A stretch of 64,000 nt of DNA, taken from assembly GCF_029626175.1 (NCBI RefSeq), contig NZ_JARUBM010000002.1, positions 7,296,501 to 7,360,500 of the forward strand, in the 5' to 3' direction. Positions 8,467-17,407 of the stretch are shown here, piece by piece (positions within the stretch are counted from its first letter, which is position 1; each line of letters begins with the position of its first letter). The DNA is from Micromonospora sp. WMMD1082 (GTDB lineage Bacteria; Actinomycetota; Actinomycetes; Mycobacteriales; Micromonosporaceae). The position numbers were made by a program, and so were the translations under genes. The notes below the pieces were generated by a model. That model saw nothing but the letters and a program-made list of their open reading frames with translations, did not search any database and was not told where the DNA came from.

Positions 8467-10029
8467 ATGGTACGGCGGGGAACGCGGGCCGGGAACCGGG
8501 TTCGGTTCGACACCAAGGACGCGCTGCTGGCCGGTGGCGCTGACGTGCGGGCACTGCGGTATCAGCGGGCCAGCCAGGACAAGAAGGAACAGGGCAAGAG
8601 CGTCGGTGATCAGGGCAAGCTGAACCTTGCCGAGATCACGAAGCGGTCGTGGAAGGATGCCGGGTCGTTCACCGACAACCACCGGTCGGCGAGTCGGCAC
8701 GCCACGAAGGAGCGTGAGCAGTTCGAGTTGCTGATCGAGCAGATCCGCGCCGGTAAGGGTGACGTGCTGGTGATCTGGGAGATCTCCCGCAAGGAACGCG
8801 ACCTCGCGGTGTACGTGCGGATCCGGGACATGTGCACCGAGGTCGGCTTGTACTTCTGGCTGGTCGGTGGGGTGTTGTACGACCTGCGGGACAAGAACGA
8901 CCGGATGATGCTCGGCTTCCAGGCCGTGCAGGCGGAGTGGCTGGCCGACTCGATCCGGGACAACGTGTTGCGTGGCATCGTCGGCGCGGCCGAGGCGGGG
9001 CGTCCGCACGGGAAGGTGACCTACGGCTACCGGCGGATCTACGACCAGCGCACCAAGGCGTTGCTGCGGCAGGAGCCGGACACCGAGATCCGCAAGGCCG
9101 TGGGCGCGGATGAGACGGTGACGGAGTACAGCCATGCCGGGGTGGTGCGGGACAACTTCACGAAGGTCGCCGCCGGGGTTCCGCTGATCACGATCGAGGA
9201 CGAGTTGAACGCCAAGGGCATCCCGTCGCCGCAGGGGTCGACGTGGCGGCGTGGGATCATCCGCAAGCAGGTGCTCAACCCGGCCTACATCGGCAAGCGG
9301 GTGTTCCGGGGCGAGATCGTCGGGGACGGGATCTGGCCGGCGTTGGTGGATGAGGACACCTATTGGGCGTGCGTGCGGCTGTTGGAGGATCCGTCCCGGA
9401 CGACCACGCGGGCGGGGCGGGCCGTCCACCTGCTGTCCTACATCGTCGCGTGCGGAGTGTGCGGCGGCCCAATCTCGTCCGGGCATGTGTCCCGGCACGG
9501 GTGGGAGGGGCAGGTGTACTCCTGCTTGAAGAAGCGGTGCGCCGCCGTGAAGGCGGAGTTCCTGGACGAGTACGTTCAGCGGACCGTGGTGGCGTGGCTG
9601 TCGCTGCCGGAGACCGGCGAGATGCTGTCCGCGCTGTCCGGTGGGGATGAGCAGGCGGCGCACGCCCGCGCCGAGGCCGCCCGGCTGCGCGCCGAACTGG
9701 AGGACTGGCGCAAGCTGGGCGAGGAAGGTGAGGTGTCCGCCATCGCCTACGCCCGCGCCGAGAAGGGCCTGACAGCGCAGATCGCCGAGCACGAGGCGCG
9801 GGCGAAGGAGGCGGGTATCCCGCCCGTGCTGCGCGGGATGATCGGCGAGCACGCCGCCCGCAGATGGGCCGAGTTGGGTGACGAGGTGGCGGTGAAGCGG
9901 GAAATCATCCGTACCGTGGCCGACATCAAGCTGTTGCGGGCCGGCAAGGGCAGCCGCCAGCCGTTCGGCGCGCATCGCCTCGAATGGACGTGGCGGTTCG
10001 GCCCGGACGCCGAGCAGGACGCGGCGTAG
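8467..10029 (+). CDS. Large serine recombinase (element integrase)
   Basis: A 520-residue large serine integrase. The resolvase catalytic domain starts near residue 28, with RYQRASQDK containing the nucleophile Ser36, and continues with VLVIWEISRKERD and the E-helix region. The Recombinase domain spans about residues 180-310 (GRPHGKVTYGYRR, NPAYIGKRVFRG). A zinc ribbon CGVCGGP...YSCLKKRC lies around residues 327-358, and a predicted coiled coil at about 385-440 is rich in Ala, Glu and Arg. All domains needed for integration are present. The ATG at 8467 has GGGGAC upstream. The gene lies only 55 bases from the interrupted sigma factor and reads inward from attL, so it is the enzyme expected to catalyse integration at the AC core. 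Confidence 0.95.
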   Translation: MVRRGTRAGNRVRFDTKDALLAGGADVRALRYQRASQDKKEQGKSVGDQGKLNLAEITKRSWKDAGSFTDNHRSASRHATKEREQFELLIEQIRAGKGDVLVIWEISRKERDLAVYVRIRDMCTEVGLYFWLVGGVLYDLRDKNDRMMLGFQAVQAEWLADSIRDNVLRGIVGAAEAGRPHGKVTYGYRRIYDQRTKALLRQEPDTEIRKAVGADETVTEYSHAGVVRDNFTKVAAGVPLITIEDELNAKGIPSPQGSTWRRGIIRKQVLNPAYIGKRVFRGEIVGDGIWPALVDEDTYWACVRLLEDPSRTTTRAGRAVHLLSYIVACGVCGGPISSGHVSRHGWEGQVYSCLKKRCAAVKAEFLDEYVQRTVVAWLSLPETGEMLSALSGGDEQAAHARAEAARLRAELEDWRKLGEEGEVSAIAYARAEKGLTAQIAEHEARAKEAGIPPVLRGMIGEHAARRWAELGDEVAVKREIIRTVADIKLLRAGKGSRQPFGAHRLEWTWRFGPDAEQDAA

Positions 10030-10045
10030 CCCGCCGCACGACAGA

Positions 10046-10090
10046 AGCGCCGGGCGGCCCGGACCCGTTGGGGTCGGGTCGCCCGGCGCT
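10046..10090. terminator. Bidirectional hairpin between recombinase and small ORF
   Basis: A near-perfect hairpin with GC-rich arms (AGCGCCGGGCG... and ...CGCCCGGCGCT) and a four-base loop GTTG, located between the recombinase stop and the convergent small gene. It has no T-run, as is common in high-GC actinomycetes. Confidence 0.75.
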
Positions 10091-10096
10091 CGCATG

Positions 10097-10249
10097 TCAG
10101 GCCGCCCGGTCGGTGCCGGTGGTGTCGCGTTCGTTCCACCGCAGCATCCGGGCAATCCGGATCGCCACGTCAGGAGTCATCGGTGGCGCGGTCCGGGCGA
10201 GTGCCTGGATCTCGTCTTCGGTCGCCGGGTCGAGCAGGTAACGGGCCAT
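10097..10249 (-). CDS. Small element-encoded protein, unknown function
   Basis: A 50-residue ORF starting MARYLLDPATEDEIQALART and ending with a charged tail. It reads like a short helical, possibly DNA- or protein-binding accessory factor. The ATG at 10249 is preceded by GGGGGACGTTACC. The frame remains open to 10408, which would add a Pro/Thr-rich low-complexity N-terminus, and a 24-codon ORF with AAGGAAAGG upstream (10380-10454) overlaps that longer start, so a longer version is possible. I do not recognise the family. Its position next to the integrase makes an excision-related role conceivable but unproven. Confidence 0.45.
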   Translation of the reverse strand: MARYLLDPATEDEIQALARTAPPMTPDVAIRIARMLRWNERDTTGTDRAA

Positions 10250-10941
10250 CGGTAACGTCCCCCGTGCGTCCGGATGGCCAGGCGTGTTCGCGTGCGGGTT
10301 GTCGGCGGGGGTGGGGCCGCTGTCCGGCGTCGTTGGCTGGTGGAGCGGCTCCTGGTCGCCTCGTGGGCGACGGCGTGGGTCAGGTGTCGTCGTCTGGCTT
10401 GTGGCCATCGTCCTCCACGGTTGTTCCTGCTGGATTCCGGTTTGCTGTGGTCATCGCTTTCGCCTTTCCTTGGTTCGAGAATGACGCGGGGGCGTTACCA
10501 CCCGCGCTACCCGTAGCCCTCGGTGACAGTCTTTTCTGGCACGAGCCGACAGGGGACAGAAAAGCCCGACACCAGCCGGGATATATGGGTGTGACGAAGT
10601 GAACAGATGCGTTGCTGGTCATTGAGGTCAAGGCGTTACCACACCCTCGGTGGTGTTACCGCCCAGGCAGGACCGCTACGGGGTTACCGGTAGCGCCCGG
10701 CCCCCCGAGCAACGGCGCTACCAGCCCGAGGCCACCCGCTGCGGCTCCGTCGCCGAGAGGCCAGGTGGCATCATGCGACACGCCCGTGGTGCTATACGCG
10801 ACTCGTTTCGCGTCGTATCGTTGCGTATCACGTCGTCCGCGACCGGTAGCGCCTAAACGGTGACGACTCCCGTCGAGTCGGGTCGGCGGAGCAAGTTGTA
10901 GTACGGGTTACCGGATCTGCGTACGCGCCGTTCGGTCGCGC

Positions 10942-10986
10942 AGCAAGATATGGCGTTTGGCCGCCAAACGCCGAGCAAGATATGGC
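10942..10986. repeat. Direct repeat AGCAAGATATGGC (x2) flanking an inverted repeat
   Basis: Two identical 13-base copies at 10942-10954 and 10974-10986, 32 bases apart (about three helical turns), enclose a perfect inverted repeat GGCGTTTGG-CCG-CCAAACGCC at 10952-10972. Phased direct repeats around a dyad are typical of initiator or partition binding sites. Confidence 0.7.
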
Positions 10987-10999
10987 TTTTGCTTATCGA

Positions 11000-11023
11000 A
11001 TCTCGACCGGGCGCGGTCGAGAT
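11000..11023 (-). terminator. Hairpin downstream of the replication-relaxation gene
   Basis: Perfect nine-base arms ATCTCGACC/GGTCGAGAT with a six-base loop, starting 19 bases beyond the stop of the gene at 11043-11924. There is no T-run. It could act as terminator or belong to the adjacent repeat cluster. Confidence 0.5.
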
Positions 11024-11042
11024 TGGCGTCCGCGTGCGCGGG

Positions 11043-11924
11043 CTACGTGTCGGTGCCGGTGGTGGGTAGGTCGGCCAGGCGACGCCGGGTGCTGTGACCG
11101 GTGGGCAGCCAGACCGGCCCTGCGGGATGGGTGGTGTGGTCGCCGCTCATGGTGGCGACCATGAGCCGCCCGCCGGTAACGGCCGGGTGGGTACGTAGCC
11201 GTTGGTGCAGCGTGGTTTCCTGCCGGGGGGTTTGCATCCGGATCAGCACCGCGTGGTTGAGTCCGGTCGCCCGGTGCAGTGATTGATATCCGTCGAGTTT
11301 TTCCAAGACCCGGCGGGCGGGTTCGGTGGCCCGGTCGTATTCCAGCCAGAACGAGCAGGTGCGGTCGTCTTCGGTCCACACGCCGTGCCCGTCCGGGTGG
11401 GCCAGGTCTCCGCACACGTCCCGGCAGCGCCGTTCGGACCACCACACGCCGAGGCGGGTGCCGGGGGTGTGGCGGGCGTGCGAGGCCAGGTCCACGAAGA
11501 ACCCGTTTACGCCGAGCAGGTGCGGCAGGCGCGGGCTTGCGGCGAGGCGGTTGACCCGATCGGCGATCGTGCCCGGTCGTGGTACCGGCCCGCCGTCGCG
11601 GTATGCGACGAACGCCGCGCCGATCCAGCCGAGCGCCCACCGCCACGATTGGGAGCCGGGGCGTACCGCGTCGCGGAACCGCGCCAGCACCCCGCGCCGG
11701 TTGAGCAGGTTGAGCCGGTTACGGGCGGTGTGCACGTTGTCGAAGCCGAGCGCGGCAACCTGTTCGGTGGTGAAGACCTGATGGTGATGGAGTAGGTCGA
11801 TCAGCCACCGGTCGCGGGGCATGAGTCGGCGTAGTTCGCTGGCTACGTCCGGCACGGACGTGCCGGGGTGGCGTCCCCGGGGTTCGGGGGGCCGCCCGTG
11901 CGGGTTGTTTGTTGTGGTCTTCAT
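11043..11924 (-). CDS. Replication-relaxation family protein
   Basis: A 293-residue protein matching the actinobacterial replication-relaxation family (PF13814), found on conjugative elements and plasmids and proposed to take part in plasmid replication or relaxation. The N-terminal winged-helix part reads LMPRDRWLIDLLHHHQVFTTEQVAALGF...ARNRLNLLNRRGVLARF. The C-terminal part has the conserved nuclease-like WSERRC...FWLEYDRATEPARRVLEKLDGYQSL segment. The TraG-like ATPase gene lies upstream on the same strand with a 219-base gap. A catalytic role is not demonstrated; the family name is from established annotation. Confidence 0.85.
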   Translation of the reverse strand: MKTTTNNPHGRPPEPRGRHPGTSVPDVASELRRLMPRDRWLIDLLHHHQVFTTEQVAALGFDNVHTARNRLNLLNRRGVLARFRDAVRPGSQSWRWALGWIGAAFVAYRDGGPVPRPGTIADRVNRLAASPRLPHLLGVNGFFVDLASHARHTPGTRLGVWWSERRCRDVCGDLAHPDGHGVWTEDDRTCSFWLEYDRATEPARRVLEKLDGYQSLHRATGLNHAVLIRMQTPRQETTLHQRLRTHPAVTGGRLMVATMSGDHTTHPAGPVWLPTGHSTRRRLADLPTTGTDT

Positions 11925-12143
11925 GACCAGTCACCTTTCGCAGACGAGGCAGCACAGGCCGGTTGGCCTGCGCTGTTGGGTTGTTCAAGGCCGGAGCCTC
12001 AGTTGGGCGCTCGCCTCCGGGGAGCCGCCGGGGAGCACCCGAGGGAGGCTCCGAGTCGAACACCAACCCAACAGACCGCCTGTCGGGCCGGATCGGATCT
12101 GACAACGCCACTCCGGTTGGGTTGGCAAGCGCGGAAGCGATGT

Positions 12144-13739
12144 TCAAGGATCAACGCGCCCCGATCGTTTTCTCTTCTTGCGTGGGGTGGGTGGCCGGAA
12201 TCCGGCCACCGGGGGCGGTTGCACTCCCGGCCCGTCGGCCGGGCCGCCGGTTGGCCCTGCGGGCGGGAACCGTCCGCCCGTTGGGTCTGTAGGTACGTCG
12301 GTTGGGTTGGCAGCCGGGCCGTTTCCGGTCCCGCTTGGGTTGGTGGCCCTTGCGGCGGGGCCGAGGCGGCGTGCCTCGGCGAGCGCATGACGCTCCTGCA
12401 TGGACAGGCCGCGTGCGCGGGCCGCTGCTCGCAGCGCCTCGGCGCGGCCGGGCACGGCCGGGGGTGCGGGGCGGGTGTTGAGGCTGAACGGTTCGCTGTC
12501 GCGGCCGTCGATCACGAGGCGGCAGACGATGCCGTAGGCGTCGCGGCGCATGAGGTCTTCGGGCTCGAAGTACGGCGCGACGTGGTGGGCCAGGTCCCGC
12601 GCGTCGCGTGGGGGCAGGGAGAAGAACACCTTGTTACGGGCGTTCGCGTCGATCGCCCCGAACATGGACGCGGACAACTGGCCCAAGTGCTGGTGTGCCA
12701 GCACGAGGGAGACCCGCAGCGCCCGCGCGGTGGCTAGCGCGTTGTCGATGCCCACCGGCAGGTGCAGGAAGGTGTGCGCTTCGTCGAGGACGAGGCTCGC
12801 GTCAAGCCGGTCCGCCTCTGGCAGGTCGGCCCGACCGTTCGCCGCGTGGAGCAACGCGGCCAGCAGCAGCGAGCCGACCAGGCGCACCGTGTCCTCACCG
12901 AGAGTCGGCGGGAGCCGCACGAGCAACACCCCGCCGTCCAGCACCTCCCGAAGCCGGAAGGTGGAGGCGCCCACGCCGAACAGGGACGCGGCGAACCGGC
13001 GGGACAGCACCGCCCGCAGTTTGGACAGCAGCGGTCCGGCTTGCACGGATGCTTGCGCCGGGGACAGTTCGTCGTACCAGGCCCAGAACGCGGCCAGTTC
13101 CGCAGACTCGACCGGCCCGGCCCGGCGGCGAACAAGCCCGAGGACCCTCCGCCGATACGCCGCATCGGCAAGGAGTAGGGGTAGGTCGGCGAGGGTGGAG
13201 CCGGGCAGATGCGCGAGGGTGAGTACCGCGTGCCGGGCCAGGTCGTCCGTGCGCGGCCCCCAGTACTGCGCCCACACTTTGGCCATCACCCCGACGAGTT
13301 GGCCGGCCACCGTCTCCGGGTCGTCGCCCAGGTCGAACAGGTTCAACGCGGGCGGTGCCTGTTTCTCGTCCGGGTCGATCAGGACCAGGCGCCCGGCCAC
13401 GCCGGGCGGGAGCCTGTCGAGGAGGTCCCGCACCAAGTCGCCCTTGGGGTCGAACACGGCCAGGCCGCGCCCGGCCCGCGCGTCGGCCATGGCCAGGTTG
13501 AGCAACAGGGTTGTCTTGCCGGTACCGGTCGGCCCCGGCACGTGCAGATGGTGCCGCGCGTCCGCCGGGGCCAACCCGATCAGCACCGGCTCACCGAGCG
13601 GTGCCACGCCGAGCGCCTTGACCGCCTGCCGACGCGGCGAGTCGGGCGGGAACAGCCGCAGCCGGGCCGCAGCCGGGCGCAGCGGCACGGCGGGCGCCGC
13701 AGCGCCCGCCGTGGTGGTTGATGGTTGTCGTTTCGTCAT
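12144..13739 (-). CDS. Conjugative DNA-transfer ATPase (TraG/HerA-like)
   Basis: A 531-residue DNA-pumping ATPase. The Walker A motif GPTGTGKT is at residues 69-76. It is followed by AVFDPKGDLVRDLL and LIDPDEKQAPPALNLFD, and by a Walker B/sensor stretch LVLDEAHTFLHLPVGIDNALATARALRVSLVLAHQHLGQL near residues 315-355. These are hallmarks of type IV coupling-type and HerA-like ATPases in actinomycete elements, where one ATPase moves double-stranded DNA between mycelia. The C-terminal 80 residues are Pro/Gly-rich and disordered. It starts inside the stop of the upstream membrane gene (ATGA overlap), so the two products probably form one machine. It has no membrane helices of its own. Confidence 0.88.
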   Translation of the reverse strand: MTKRQPSTTTAGAAAPAVPLRPAAARLRLFPPDSPRRQAVKALGVAPLGEPVLIGLAPADARHHLHVPGPTGTGKTTLLLNLAMADARAGRGLAVFDPKGDLVRDLLDRLPPGVAGRLVLIDPDEKQAPPALNLFDLGDDPETVAGQLVGVMAKVWAQYWGPRTDDLARHAVLTLAHLPGSTLADLPLLLADAAYRRRVLGLVRRRAGPVESAELAAFWAWYDELSPAQASVQAGPLLSKLRAVLSRRFAASLFGVGASTFRLREVLDGGVLLVRLPPTLGEDTVRLVGSLLLAALLHAANGRADLPEADRLDASLVLDEAHTFLHLPVGIDNALATARALRVSLVLAHQHLGQLSASMFGAIDANARNKVFFSLPPRDARDLAHHVAPYFEPEDLMRRDAYGIVCRLVIDGRDSEPFSLNTRPAPPAVPGRAEALRAAARARGLSMQERHALAEARRLGPAARATNPSGTGNGPAANPTDVPTDPTGGRFPPAGPTGGPADGPGVQPPPVAGFRPPTPRKKRKRSGRVDP

Positions 13740-15106
13740 ACCGCCTCCGGAAACTTTTCGTCGTCAGGGTCGTCGCCACTGGCCGGGGTCCAGCCCTGCC
13801 GGGTCCAGCCCGCCTCCGGGTCGGCACGCCGCGCCCCGCCGGGGTGTGCTCGGTGCAGCGCGGCCGTGTCGAACCGGTACAGCGCCGGATCGGGTGGCAG
13901 GTGCGCCAGCACGCCGAGTTCGTTGGCGGACAACAGCAGCCACTCACCGCGGCTCGCCCGCCGCAGCGACAGCGCTACCGCGGGCCGGCGCAGGCGGACC
14001 GGGCGCAGCCACCGCGATGCCTCGCCGTACCCGGCCGCCACCGACCGGGCCGCCTGCCGTACCGCAGCACGCCGCCCGCCGACCGCACCGACCCGCACCG
14101 AGACGAGCAGGTGCGGCCGGTCGTTGCGTTTGGCGCGTGCCTCGGCCATCGCCTCCCGGTCGATGGCGTTCGGTGGCTCCCGCCGCCCCGTCGAGCCGGA
14201 GCGCGACCGGGACGAGCTGGAGCCCGACGACAGGAACACCTCCAGCACGGACAACACCGTCCGCAACGCGGCTTGCAGCAGCCACAGCAGCGCATCACCG
14301 CCGCGCGCCACCCCGCCCCGCGAAGGCCCCACCGGGTGACGGGCCGCCGCCGCCAACCGGCCCACCCGGCGACCGGGCGCGGGCCGGACGAGGACTTGCA
14401 GCAGCAGCCGCCCCACCCGCTCCGTACCCGGATCGGCCAGGGCGGACCACACCATGCCCAAGTCGGGGTCACTGCCCACGCCCCGACGGGTGCCGGTACG
14501 CGGGCGCGGGTCGTCCACCAGCCACCCCGTTTCCGGGTGGTAGCTGTCAGCCGCCAACCGCACCCCGGCCACCGCGCCGGGACCGTCCACGGTGGGCGGT
14601 TCCGTGCGGCGCACGAGAGCGCCGGGCCAGGCACGGGCGACCTCCCCGGCCACCACGCGCAGCGGCACCCAGCCGGGCAGCCACAGCCCGGCCCGCAATC
14701 CACGCCCGTCCGCATACACCTCGAACGCGAGGGGTGGACGTACCAGGCGCCACCGGCCCCGGGCACGCCAGGCCAGGCCGTCCAGCCGCCGCCACACCAG
14801 ACCCCAACGGGCCGCCTCGACCGTCCGGGGCGGGGTGATCTCCACCCAGTACCCGCCGGCCGCCACCCGCCGCCACAACACCCACAGCGCGAGGCGAACC
14901 GCGATGACGCTCAACACCACCGCGAGCACGAGCAACGGCACCCACGGCCACCACAGCGACCCGACCGCGTGCCACAGCCCGGCCAGGTGGGCGGGAAGGT
15001 TGGTGATCCACTGGCCGAGCGTGTCCGGCCAGTCCACAGGAGAGCCCGCCCACACCGGCGGACCGAAGATGATGATCGTCCCTGCGATCGGTTGAATGAT
15101 GCTCAT
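13736..15106 (-). CDS. Membrane partner of the conjugation ATPase
   Basis: A 456-residue protein with hydrophobic helices near residues 5-20 and 50-75 (WWPWVPLLVLAVVLSVIAVRL), a beta-rich central region (residues 80-260) and a C-terminal domain ending with LLSANELGVLAHLPPDP. That last segment is the region which, in single-chain actinomycete transfer ATPases, immediately precedes the Walker A module. It overlaps the ATPase gene by four bases. My reading is that this is the membrane and adaptor half of a split transfer ATPase. The family is not otherwise recognised. The start at 15106 has GGAGGCGC upstream. Confidence 0.7.
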   Translation of the reverse strand: MSIIQPIAGTIIIFGPPVWAGSPVDWPDTLGQWITNLPAHLAGLWHAVGSLWWPWVPLLVLAVVLSVIAVRLALWVLWRRVAAGGYWVEITPPRTVEAARWGLVWRRLDGLAWRARGRWRLVRPPLAFEVYADGRGLRAGLWLPGWVPLRVVAGEVARAWPGALVRRTEPPTVDGPGAVAGVRLAADSYHPETGWLVDDPRPRTGTRRGVGSDPDLGMVWSALADPGTERVGRLLLQVLVRPAPGRRVGRLAAAARHPVGPSRGGVARGGDALLWLLQAALRTVLSVLEVFLSSGSSSSRSRSGSTGRREPPNAIDREAMAEARAKRNDRPHLLVSVRVGAVGGRRAAVRQAARSVAAGYGEASRWLRPVRLRRPAVALSLRRASRGEWLLLSANELGVLAHLPPDPALYRFDTAALHRAHPGGARRADPEAGWTRQGWTPASGDDPDDEKFPEAV

Positions 15107-15277
15107 GCGCCTCCTTGGCAGGACCGGCCCGCGCGGAGCGGACCGGCCGTGAATGGGTTGAAGCCCGCAGACACCTTCGGGTGAACACGGGCAGACAGCA
15201 CAACGCCGACCCCACCCGGGGCCGGCGCACTGCCGGGAAAGGTTCCCGGCTCGGTAGTGCCTTCCCCCATACAGAAC

Positions 15278-15308
15278 TCGTGATCAAGGAAAAATCGCAA
15301 GATCACGA
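15278..15308. promoter_or_regulatory. Inverted repeat TCGTGATC-N15-GATCACGA
   Basis: Perfect eight-base arms with a 15-base AT-rich spacer in the gap between the divergently read transfer operon and the sigma-like gene. This fits a binding site for a dimeric regulator controlling one or both directions. The remainder of 15107-15680 shows no other convincing gene; a longer N-terminus of the sigma-like protein could start at the ATG at 15468. Confidence 0.5.
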
Positions 15309-15680
15309 ATATGGCGGGAAAGAATCTTGGGCAGTCGGCGTACGCTCGGGTGATCTAGCGCGCCAGCAGGGCACGGGCATGTGGGGGCACGCCGTGACGG
15401 TCACCGCCAGCATCCATCGGCGCCCGCCGCTGCGCTTCGGCCGGTCGGCAATGCGCTTGGTGACCACATGAGGCACACCGCCACCCCGCCGCCCGAACGG
15501 CCGGCATCGCCGCCCGCGCGGATCTCCGCGACCTCCGGCACGGGAAACCCCGTCGCCACACCCGAGCAACTTTCGTACAATCGTTCGACACGATCCCGGC
15601 GCTTGTCCGCAGCACGCCGGGTTACCGTGCCCGGTCAACGCCGACCACCGCACACCCAGCCGCCGACCGGCGGACCCGGC

Positions 15681-16667
15681 GTGTCCACCACAGCCACGCG
15701 CACACGTGAGCCGCTGGAAGGACACCCCGCCGTGCTCGAACCGGACGACGATGACCTCGCACCCCCGGATGACGGTGACCTCACACCCGCGCACCAGGAC
15801 GACGGCGCACCCCGCCGCACCCGCCGGTGGCAGCTCTACACCCCCTTACCGTTGGAGTACCTGCGTGAGCAAGCCGAGGCGATGACCGGTATCGGCGTGC
15901 CCGGTCACATGCTCGGCGCGTACCCGCCCGATGCGCTGTTGCCCATGGACACCCTTCGGGCGTTGCTGCACCAAGAGACCACGCCGCTACCGGCCCGCGA
16001 TGCGGTCTGGCACTACCTGATCACCAACGCCAGGCAGCAGCGCGGCCGGTGGTACGTCTACGTGATCGGTGTCGCCGCACTACGGCTCATCGAGAAAGCG
16101 CACTACCTGACGCCGGGTGGCGCCAACGGCGAGTACGACGACAAACGGCAGGTTCACCAACACCTCGCCGTGGGATTCCTTGCCGAGCTGTTCAACGTGC
16201 GGCCCGACGACGAACGCATCGGTGACCGGATCATCTGGCGAGCGGTCCACCGTGCCAAACAGGCATGGTGGAAAGACCGGGACGTCCAATGGCCCCCGCT
16301 TCCCGGGGAACCCGAACCCGAACCGGAGCCGCCCGCCGACGACACCCCGCCGCCCGATGACGAGCTGGCCCCAGTGCTGCGCGCGCTCGTGGTCGCCACC
16401 GCCCACGTGAAACCCAGCCGCACCGACCGCAGGCCAAAGGTCACCGCAGAAGAAGCAACCTTGCTGGCGTTGTGCAGCCTGTACGGGCGCACCATTCCCG
16501 AGGCCGCCCAGGAGATCGGCATGTCCTCCGGTTCGGCCCGCTCCAAACTGCCCCGCGTCAAGCGGGCCGTGTTCACGTCGCTGGCGTCGCGGTACCTGCA
16601 AGCCAAGCACCCGGAATGGGGAGCCGACGCGCCAACCGATGGCGCCGCCGCACGCCAACCGGACTAG
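15681..16667 (+). CDS. Sigma-like / HTH regulatory protein of the element
   Basis: A protein of about 328 residues with an acidic linker (PEPEPEPPADDTPPPDDE) in the middle and a C-terminal sigma-70 region 4-like helix-turn-helix: TAEEATLLALCSLYGRTIPEAAQEIGMSSGSARSKLPRVKRAV. No region 2 is obvious, so it is more likely a transcriptional activator than a complete sigma factor. It is the only gene read rightwards in the centre of the element and faces the transfer operon across an inverted repeat, a good position for a transfer or excision activator; this role is inference. The start is uncertain: GTG 15681 and ATG 15468 are both in frame without strong ribosome binding sites. Confidence 0.6.
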   Translation: MSTTATRTREPLEGHPAVLEPDDDDLAPPDDGDLTPAHQDDGAPRRTRRWQLYTPLPLEYLREQAEAMTGIGVPGHMLGAYPPDALLPMDTLRALLHQETTPLPARDAVWHYLITNARQQRGRWYVYVIGVAALRLIEKAHYLTPGGANGEYDDKRQVHQHLAVGFLAELFNVRPDDERIGDRIIWRAVHRAKQAWWKDRDVQWPPLPGEPEPEPEPPADDTPPPDDELAPVLRALVVATAHVKPSRTDRRPKVTAEEATLLALCSLYGRTIPEAAQEIGMSSGSARSKLPRVKRAVFTSLASRYLQAKHPEWGADAPTDGAAARQPD

Positions 16668-17407
16668 GTGGTGTGCGGCACGGGCGCACGGGCCGCCGCC
16701 GGGCGGGACCGTTGCGTCTTGTCCATGGCCCGAAGCACCTCGTGCTTCATCGCCATCACGCGCATGATGCCCTTCGGGTCCGGGTCGGTATCGACTCGGA
16801 CCGCGTACCCGGGCAACTCATCGAGCACCACCAGAACCGGCCCGTCACCGGGCGAGACGTGGAACACCACCGAGAACGTGTCCCCGTGTAGGCGCAGCAC
16901 CACCGAGCCAGAGCGCTTGCCGACCGTGACCAGCACCGACGACGGGTCACGCAGCGCCGTTGCCGGTGCCTCCCGCAACGCCCGCGCCGCGCCGTCAAGC
17001 CGCGCCGCCGGCACGTCCAGCACCGACCAGCCGAACCGGTCCGGGCCGCTCCACGACGGGGGGTCGGCCAACTGCGCGTGCAACTGTTGCGCCAGCGCCC
17101 GCCGCTTGCGCGAGGCCACCGGGACATCGGCCGAAACCTCGTTCGGCATCGGGCCGTGCAAGCGTTCGTCGTGAACCGGCAGCAGGATCATCGAGGACGG
17201 CTCGCCGCGCACCTGCCGTCGCCACTCCTCATCGAACACCGCGCCTACGCCCCGGTTGTACACGTCATCAGCCCAGTTCGCCCACGCCCCCCGCGTGCGC
17301 GGCTTCAGCACCCGAGACGGGCCGGCCCCGATCCTGCGCCGCAGCGCACGCCGCCACCGCACGCTACGCGCGCATGTGCGACGGTCACGGCGACGGCTCA
17401 CCCTCAC
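16664..17407 (-). CDS. Hypothetical element protein
   Basis: A frame of up to 247 residues, convergent with and overlapping the sigma-like gene by four bases. The N-terminal 30 residues are extremely Arg-rich and may not be translated; internal starts such as MILLPVHDERLHG are possible. The C-terminal half looks globular, alternating beta and helix (VLVTVGKRSGSVVLRLHGDTFSVVFHVSPGDGPVLVVLDELPGYAVRVDTDPDP). I do not recognise the family. Codon bias is normal for the element. It precedes no clear partner gene; the graspetide cluster ends 127 bases upstream. Confidence 0.5.
   Translation of the reverse strand: MRVSRRRDRRTCARSVRWRRALRRRIGAGPSRVLKPRTRGAWANWADDVYNRGVGAVFDEEWRRQVRGEPSSMILLPVHDERLHGPMPNEVSADVPVASRKRRALAQQLHAQLADPPSWSGPDRFGWSVLDVPAARLDGAARALREAPATALRDPSSVLVTVGKRSGSVVLRLHGDTFSVVFHVSPGDGPVLVVLDELPGYAVRVDTDPDPKGIMRVMAMKHEVLRAMDKTQRSRPAAARAPVPHTT

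Larger units (their letters stand above)
10631..11042. other. Repeat-rich noncoding stretch, candidate replication or transfer origin
   Basis: About 410 bases without a convincing gene. ACCGGTAGCGCC occurs at 10686-10697 and 10842-10853, with an inverted copy of GGTAGCGCC at 10714-10722, and GTTACC motifs recur. Towards the Rep gene come a 13-base direct repeat, a nine-base perfect inverted repeat (10952-10972) and a further hairpin. Local AT content rises near 10940-11000. The density of repeats beside the replication-relaxation gene suggests oriV or the cis-acting transfer locus; this is inference. Confidence 0.45.

Noticed and set aside
8428..10155. 575-codon frame antisense to the serine recombinase
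   Set aside because: The plus strand has all integrase motifs including the catalytic Ser and zinc ribbon; the antisense translation has no recognisable feature.
12001..12147. ORF beginning at the conjugation ATPase stop (11719-12147)
   Set aside because: It relies on a TTG start, runs antisense-like across the start of the replication-relaxation gene in another frame, and has Pro/Arg-rich composition without structure.
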